From assembly GCA_950295325.1 (NCBI GenBank), contig OX485804.1:17114001-17174000 (forward strand): a DNA stretch of 60,000 nt, written 5' to 3'. The position numbers were made by a program, and so were the translations under genes. Below, in pieces: positions 53,803-60,000 of this stretch (position 1 is its first letter; each line of letters begins with the position of its first letter). The stretch is from Polytrichum commune. Its lineage: Eukaryota; Streptophyta; Polytrichopsida; Polytrichales; Polytrichaceae. The notes under the pieces were generated by a model. That model searched no databases, had not been told where the DNA came from, and worked only from the letters and a program-made list of their open reading frames with translations.

Positions 53803-55904
53803 TTACACATCTCCGTCTTCCGCTTCATATCCATTATCGGCGTCATTTTCCGCAGCTGCAATACGTGCCAAGTTGTCTTTGGCAAAATCTATATGTTTTT
53901 GGGGGATGGTCATTGTTTCTGTTTTGGAACCTTTGCGCGGCTTCCAAGCACAAAGTATAGTATCCGTGTTTATCCAAACCGGTGTGTACGCTGAGTCCAC
54001 TGTCCACTTAAAATTCTTTTTGGTGTCCCAACCTAAATAAGTGCGTAGCACGTTCTGGTCTTTAGTACTTGGACGACAATATTCCACCTCAATCTGACGA
54101 AAGTTGGGGCTAGTTCGAACAAAATTGGGTGAAGACAATGCTTTCACCAACCAAATTGGTTTGGGATGTTCCTCATCCCCTGCTCGTACAAGTACCAAAT
54201 AACCTTCATGGCAATCAACACCTACACGAAACGACGGTGCCGGTCGATTGCGGGCAGGGCCAACGTAATGCTCGTCCATTGCGAACTCTTCACGAACGTC
54301 TCCATTGCTAAAAACCATGGTGTCGGACTCGACAACCGTCAAACGACTTTGTGGCCAAAATCCTTGTGTTAAAGTTGTACGGGTGTCGCCACCAAGTGTC
54401 ATTAGGGCCGAGCGAATGCGATCCCAATACGCAATCAAAGGTTCATGAGTATCTTTAACACGTCTAGTGATGTCCTCCTCACACAACTCTTTCCAATATT
54501 CAATGAATCCGGATATGCCTTTGATGATTTCCGGCCCATTCCTCATGGGGTCGGGTTTGCAAGGCTTTGGATCCCCATCCGGGAGCAAACATTTCCCATC
54601 ATTGTCTTGACGCCATACGAGTATACCATCATCCGGTCCCCAATTAGGAGATGTGCACAAAAGCTTGAATTGCATGGCTGGGAGACCATCATCCCTTATA
54701 TAGAATCGGAATTGTTGTGCTTTGGTATGCCCCACCAAACGGTCCCCTCCCTTCAACATGTATGACTTGATGAAGGCCTTGAAATCTGGTACTTCCTCAA
54801 TCATGTGCGGAATTACTGGCATATGGTCCAAATCCATATACGATTTCATAAGAAGAGGTATGGTTGGAAAATCTTCTTCATGCAACTTCATGCTCCACCG
54901 TCCGAATGATGCATCAATGTCGTCGTGTGTATGTCCCACCATAAAAAACGACACAAACACCTCCTTGAAGATTCCTTTCGCCACGAGCAATGACCAAAAA
55001 CAAAATACGTATCGACATTTGTTGTCTTTCGCGCAATTATCAAGTTGAACGTGAAGAGTTGGAGGCAATGGTTTTGCACAAATAGGTTCTCCCGGTGGTT
55101 CTGGCAATGACGACATACAAACCTCCTTCCCCGCAAGCACTGCTTCGTAAAGGGGTGTCGTTCCACAACCATCAAAAAGTGCACGTGATGAATGTAACGG
55201 CGGCTTCTCCAGATCGCGCAAGAGTTTTGCAAATGAACCCAGTGTGTGGTTAGCATCGCCAGGGTAAAAATCCAACCCATAATGGGCATACTTTACGTCT
55301 TCATGGCCGTGGGCAATCATCCCTGCGAAAAAAAACAAACGATGCTTGAACAACAACAATAACAACGACAACTCCAAACGGAGGTATGAAATTGGACATT
55401 TGGCAAACACACCCAGTAAAATTTGAGAGAATTTGAATACATATTTGTGATTCAATACAAACCTGTGACAGATACGGGCAACTTGAAGAGACTATCCGTG
55501 GCCTTAATTTTACGTGCATAACAAGGGCATGCGGTCTTGGCGTGGTCCATTTTATCATGGATGATTGTTAGAACCTTTGTAGGCCTCATTATGGATAGAG
55601 CACGGTTCTTGTAGTAATCTTGACGGTGAGCCTCTTGGTTGTTGACATGTTCAATATATTTTGCTTGGTGTCTAGTGTGGGATTCGGTGCCTATGGGGTG
55701 GGCGTCTCGAAGACCTTTGTATTTTTCACACGTCGTACACCTAGCGAACTTGTCCCCAGGTCTCTTCAAAATGTATTCGGCAAACTGTTGGTTTTTAATC
55801 ACACTCAACTTGGACAAAGAAATGGGCCCACATCCCGCTATGCGACCCACTTCATTGATGTCCGTTAATATGTTCTTCCATTTTGTACCCGTGGGCAATA
55901 ACAC
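53803..55904 (-). CDS. DUF7869-type transposon protein, 5'-truncated by a nested element
   Basis: Exons 55904-55463 (5'-incomplete) and 55322-53803 join in phase 1 (VSVT-G-MIAHGHED) across a GT-AG intron. The first exon has FARCTTCEKYK (zinc-ligand-like) and IIHDKMDHAKTACP. The second has HVQLDNCAKDNKCRYVF and FFMVGHTHDDIDASFG. The D-N-C...N-K and G-H-T-H-x-D-I-D patterns are what I know from DUF7869 proteins found in many eukaryotic repeats, and the conserved acids could form a DDE/D-type catalytic centre. That role is inference. No ATG begins the frame: it opens within the second CACTA-like terminus at 55902, so its 5' exons were separated by insertion. The stop lies about 400 bp inside the terminus at 53402. 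Otherwise the frame is intact. Confidence 0.7.
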
Positions 55905-55927
55905 AATATTCGGTATTTGGAGACTTT
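55902..55927 (+). mobile_element. CACTA-like terminus of element B, copy 2, inserted in the DUF7869 gene
   Basis: CACAATATTCGGTATTTGG then AGACTTT, preceded by TAA, resembles the end at 17943. The following about 400 bp align between the two. Element A's coding frame is lost exactly here. The right end is beyond position 60000. Confidence 0.6.
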
Positions 55928-56301
55928 TTGTTGATTATGAGACTATATAAGGATGCACATTTCAAAAATGGACCAGTAATGACGACTAAAAATCCCATAT
56001 GTATAATGGTATGCTACTATTATTATACATAAAGGCATGAAAATGAACAAAAATGTGAGGCATACATGAAAATAGTTGCGTATGAAATGACAACTCGTTA
56101 TGAATGGAAGGGAAGATGCGAAGAATGAATGGAAGTTGAATGAATTAATTGGGATAGAAATACAATTATAATGGAAATACCATCAATGTCTTGAGTAACT
56201 TGGAATAGCATAGAAAGTAAGCACTTAAATATGTTCTACACCTAAGCCCATTTAGGGAGTCCGTCCCACTAGTACGCTTCTAGTCACACTAATCCGACCC
56301 A

Positions 56302-59300
56302 CTATTTTTTTTTTGCGGCTAAGTCCTTTTTTTTGGCGGCCTCCATGGCTCTAAAAATCTCAGGCCCACGACTGAATCCTTGTGTGTTGCCTGGATAGGA
56401 ATATGTGTCGTTCTTGCATGTTTCAGGACGCGCTCCCGAATTGTACGAGGTGGTATTATAAGTAGAATACGAGGGCGTTTGCGAAAGGGAACGTCTTGCG
56501 CTTCTCCGGAGGGCCAGACAACGATCGGACTCGGAAGATGCGGCCTTGAGGGCGTGCCTATCCAAGGAGGACGTGGAGGAGGGCCGGGCACCAAGCGAGC
56601 GGGTAGCCACCTGCGAAACAACGTCATAGGAAGATAAGAATAGGAATGGAGTGGGGAAAATAATGAGGGCGGTTTGGGATGGGCGCTTGTAAAGAGAACG
56701 GCACGCAAACGGAAGACAAGGAAAGCAAAAGCGGGAAAGGGGTTTAGGGTTGAGGAGGGCACCTTGGATTTGGGGACGTCCATGCGGGGAACGGTGGGAA
56801 CGAGGGGGGCGTCGACGGGAGCATCCGGAGCCGATGGAACTATTGCAATGTTGGATGGCGGGGGGGAGTCGAGGCGTGGAGGGCCCACGATCGCGGAGGA
56901 CGTTGCGGGGGGAGGAACGGAGTCGGCCGGGGAGGTGTGGCAACGGGGGCCTTCCATGCGGAGACGGCGGCTCGGCCCGCGACGAGCGACGGCGTCGTCC
57001 CTCGAGGGCGAGAGGTGTCCCAAACGAACGAGCGTCCGTTTCTCCTTGGAGAGGGGGGAGGGCAATGGGGCGTACGCGCGGGGGACAAGTGCTGGGGGCG
57101 GGCTGTTGACGATGCCGACGTCGCGGGAGTAATCCACGGCCGAGGCCGCGTCGACCGCCGAGAAGTGGTAGAGGGATGGCATTTGGAAGTCCGTGACGTC
57201 GCGGGAAGGGGATGCGGGGAGCGAGAGGGGACGGGAAGAGCCATCGACCACAGGGGCGTCGCATATGGGGGCAGACTATGGGCAAGAACAAGAACAACAA
57301 CAATCACAACAACAATCACAACAACAATCACAACAACAATCACAACAACAAAAGACATCCAAAAACGGGGCAAGCATTAGATATGTGAACCACATGATAA
57401 CAAGCAAAGACATGGAGGCATTTCAAATCAATTTATTGAGTTTGGCGAGCCTCATGATGCTCTTATATACATTATCGCGGGGGCTTAGCGCCGCATTGCC
57501 GAAGGGGTTGGACCTAACAAAAAATGGGATGCTACCGGCGTGGAGCACGAGCCTTCTAAGGTAGGGGGCTAGCCTATCGACCAAAAAGGTGTCTTGCCTA
57601 TCGCCGGTCCAAGTGTCCGGGAAGATGACGTTGCCCGGGGGGTTCAACACGCTCTTGGTGGGACTGTCGTCGATGAGGAGGGTGTTCTCAGGAGTCGGCC
57701 ACCACCCGTGGGGCGTCCCCTGCAGACGGGGGACGCCTTGCCAGAGTCTTGAGCGGAGGACCTTGAGGAACTGTTGTCCTCCGCCTCGACCGCCAAACTT
57801 GGGCACCGGTTGGCCCTTCTCGTCGAGCAGCTCGTCGCATTCCTCTTGGCCGAGGACGAGGCAAGGGCGCGGGAGATCACGGAACAAGAAGTCGACGATG
57901 GGCTCCGTGTTGTCCCTGACCATGGAGCTCCACACAACGACGTGGGCGAACTCGACCACCTCGCGAAGGAAGTCGCGCAGGCCGGGACGGGCGCGGACAG
58001 CCTTGTGGTTTATGAGGGTGTCGAGCTCGCCGTCATAGTCCCTTTCGTCGGGGTGACGGAAGGGACGCGTGGGAACCCTGGGGATGTGTTGGGTGTAACA
58101 CAAGACCCCGTTGAGGTCAAAAACTATGAAAGGCTTGTTCCGGGTTCGAGGTCCACTGGTCGAGGGGTTGCGACCTATCTCCGGGGGGTCCTGTGATGAA
58201 CAACGCGACTAGTTTAATTCTATGATCCAATAATGAAATTTTTGCGTTCAAAATAAAGACGATGCATTATGGGAAAAGAGGAGGAAGTAAGGAGGGTTCA
58301 AGGAAATATGCACAAGGGCACAATTGCGAACGAGCGTTCGTGAATGAAGGCTGCAGGGGCGGTGCGCATCATTTACGAACGCTCGTTCGTGAGCGCGGAT
58401 GCATACATATACGAACGCTCGTTCGCGAAGGAAGTCGAGAGGGGGTCGCACAGTTTTACGAACGAGCGTTCGTGAGTGAGGTGTGTATGCAAAGAATGCA
58501 AAGACGCGCAAGAGCACAGACAACACAAGACGCGAGAATATGCAATAAGTTGTGGTGATGCGAGCAGAGATCGTCTGCTCATATATTAATTCGGTGAATA
58601 TGTACAATTGTCTCGCGTGATAATCTATCAAAATTTCCTAAGGAAAAAATTCAGTGTCCTACAAAATTGATCGGACCAAGGGATCACGTAGAAAAAGGCT
58701 CACGCGGGCAACGTGATGTCGATGGAGTTGAAGCGCCAAGAACACAACGCGGGGGTTAGTGATGTTACGAACGCGCATTCGTAAAACATTTGGCATTCTC
58801 AGAGATGAGTTACCTCTTTGGTTAACGAACGCGCGTTCGTAATATCCATTGGGGCAGCAGCCTCTGGATCCATGACCTCCGCCGGACGCTCCGCCTGAGA
58901 CGACTGGGTCTGTTGGATGAGCTCCACGTCGTCGTCCCCGCCCAGGTCGAGTCTCTCCATGCGGACATCCTCCATGTGCGCGGATGGATGTCGTTCCTGT
59001 TCAGGGCTCTCCACGACCATCCCACGCGGACCTGCCGAGTCATTGGGGCTCCCCTGCGTTTCCTCCACAATGACCATGTCAGTGTGTTGCGCAGTGTCAT
59101 CGCCCCTCCTATCTACAACCCTTGGGACGACGGTGAAAGAGGTCGTGTCCGTGTCTGTGGGCAGTCCTACCCTTGAAGGGGGAGGGGTGACGACTGCCGG
59201 ACCTGAAGATTCACGAACGCGCGTTCGTAAATCTTCATCCTCCCTTAGCGCCGCCGTGATTGCATCGTGGGAGGTTGAGGCGGTCGCCGTCACCTCCGGG

Positions 59301-60000
59301 GGCAATGGACTTCCCGCCGGCGTTGGGTGTGGCGATGTTTGGTGGGAAGGCCCTCCTTGGTACATGACTGGAGGTGGGGGCTGTGAGGGGTATCCTCCAG
59401 GGGGGAAGGGGTAAGGTTGCTGGACCGGCGCAGAGAAGCTCTGCATGTTTCTGAGCATCTCGAAGATGGCGTCAGTTTTGGCCGCTGATTCCCTCAGCTG
59501 CTCTTGCAGCTTGGCCAGATGTTTGGCGCTCTCCTCCTGGGCTACAGCCATCTCCTCCTTCATCTTCGCCTCCAGCTTGGCGTTGAGCTCAGAGACGGTA
59601 AGCGCCTCCTCCTTCACCCGCTTGTTCTTGTCGTAGTCCACCCCAAGCTCGGCCATGATGTACATGTCCCCCTCGTCCTCGTCGGAGACCTCGATGATTG
59701 CTCCCGGCGGCAACTCCACGTAGGGAGTCTTCTTCATCCTCCTCCTCGTGTTGCGGAAGAGGTCCAAAGATGGACGCGAGCGTTGGTCGAGGATGTCCAG
59801 GGTTTCCATCTTCGGAACCACGGCGGGCCTTGGAGACTGTGACGTCGAGCATCCGCCTGGCGTTCCGAAAGGCTCCGCAAGAGACGTTCGCGCGGGGAGG
59901 AGGTCCAGGGTTGTCCCCGCGGACGACCCTGTATAACCACCCGGAGTCCCTTGAGGGTCGGGAAGATCTGTCGTTGGCGGCAAGATCCGAAGCGGGGGTA
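56302..60000 (-). CDS. Coiled-coil plus FCP1/SCP-like HAD phosphatase protein of element B (four exons, 5'-partial)
   Basis: Exons >60000-58814, 58190-57471, 57275-56763 and 56610-56302 join with all introns GT-AG and phase 0, giving about 900 aa, open at the window edge. The first exon is Pro/Ser/Glu-rich with a coiled coil (LNAKLEAKMKEEMAVAQEES onward) and a PYPFPPGGYPSQPPPP stretch. The second carries the HAD fold: FIVFDLNGVL (motif I, 58118 downward), RARPGLRDFL, VVVWSSM, PKFGGRGGGQ, LLIDDSPTK and GNVIFPDTW. FCP1-type phosphatases act on phospho-Ser/Thr, classically of the RNA polymerase II tail. Here motif I is DxN rather than DxD, as in a known plant HAD group with DLNG(L/I/V)L. The third exon is Pro/Ser-rich and the fourth is basic (KKKDLAAKKK end). 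It is related to the pseudogene at 18.3-19.1 kb and behind the same CACTA-like terminus, so it is probably element-borne. Confidence 0.75.
57293..57352 (+). repeat. CAACAACAATCA microsatellite in an intron
   Basis: About four to five copies of a 12-bp CAACAACAATCA unit lie in the second visible intron of the HAD gene, right next to its splice acceptor (57276-57278). On the coding strand it forms a T/G-rich tract before TTGCCCATAG. Confidence 0.8.
58325..58790. repeat. Five ACGAACG...CGTTCGT palindromes in an intron of the HAD gene
   Basis: Copies lie near 58327 (GCGAACGAGCGTTCGTG), 58374 (TTTACGAACGCTCGTTCGTG), 58410, 58455 and 58765 (TTACGAACGCGCATTCGTAA). Spacing is irregular and the intervening sequence is unrelated to the 20-25 kb arrays, so the palindrome itself is the shared unit. 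Two more copies are in the adjoining exon (58822-58842 and 59212-59232). Confidence 0.85.

Noticed and set aside
54445-55048. Plus-strand frames of over 100 codons
   Set aside because: They are antisense shadows of the DUF7869 exon, which has clear motifs.
58917-59842. Plus-strand frames of 112-165 codons
   Set aside because: They are shadows of the minus-strand coiled-coil exon, whose frame joins in phase to the HAD exon.

Overview
This is a nuclear window from a eukaryote, most likely a streptophyte (land plant or close algal relative). The support is spliced genes with GT-AG introns, CACTA-, hAT- and MULE-type DNA transposons, a degenerate plant-type (TTTAGGG) telomere-like tract, and one gene that looks like a plastid-targeted BFN/UVR protein. 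I cannot name the species. The window is gene-poor and repeat-dominated. I see no rRNA, no CRISPR and no prokaryotic-style operons. All functional calls come from motifs read by eye.

Layout. 1.5-5.3 kb: a two-exon MULE-type transposase gene with a SWIM zinc finger (minus strand). 5.45-11.03 kb: a satellite of about 232-bp monomers, each centred on a 16-bp palindrome and followed by a T-tract, including a very recent 1378-bp higher-order duplication. 11.05-12.35 kb: a spliced DNA-methyltransferase-like gene whose first visible splice acceptor abuts the satellite. 14.7-16.65 kb: a protein-kinase-like reading frame broken by two in-frame TAG codons, with a TATA box and a long G/C-skewed minisatellite upstream. 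17.9-19.1 kb: a CACTA-like terminus followed by a truncated FCP1-type HAD-phosphatase pseudogene. 19.3-25.8 kb: a long repeat and a very large inverted repeat whose arms hold about 20 and 12 copies of a palindrome with core ACGAACGNNCGTTCGT. 27.1-27.8 kb: an inverted relic of a CACTA-like end. 30.97-38.13 kb: a complete CACTA element (7161 bp, 3-bp target duplication) that split an older repeat and carries a second, degenerate FCP1/HAD-like reading frame. 38.94-39.61 kb: a 676-bp hAT-like miniature element with an exact 8-bp target duplication. 42.35-47.52 kb: a seven-exon gene that reconstructs without a break to 344 aa (BFN-like plus UVR-like, probably plastid). 52.8 kb: a small secreted cysteine-containing peptide. 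53.4-55.9 kb: a DUF7869-type transposon gene behind a CACTA-like terminus, cut at its 5' end by a second CACTA-like terminus. 56.3-60.0 kb: a four-exon gene (all introns phase 0, running off the right edge) encoding a coiled-coil/proline-rich region followed by an FCP1-type HAD phosphatase domain.

The most interesting pattern is that three separate repeats or elements here carry an FCP1/SCP-like HAD domain: 18.3-19.1, 33.1-33.7 and 57.5-58.2 kb. In at least two of them it follows coiled-coil/low-complexity exons. One copy has lost both motif-I aspartates. The palindrome that fills the arrays at 20-26 kb also sits in an intron and inside the coding sequence of the 56-60 kb gene, and at the edge of its truncated relative at 19.1 kb. 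This suggests one mobile family that combines CACTA-like ends, a HAD-phosphatase-like protein and palindromic satellites.
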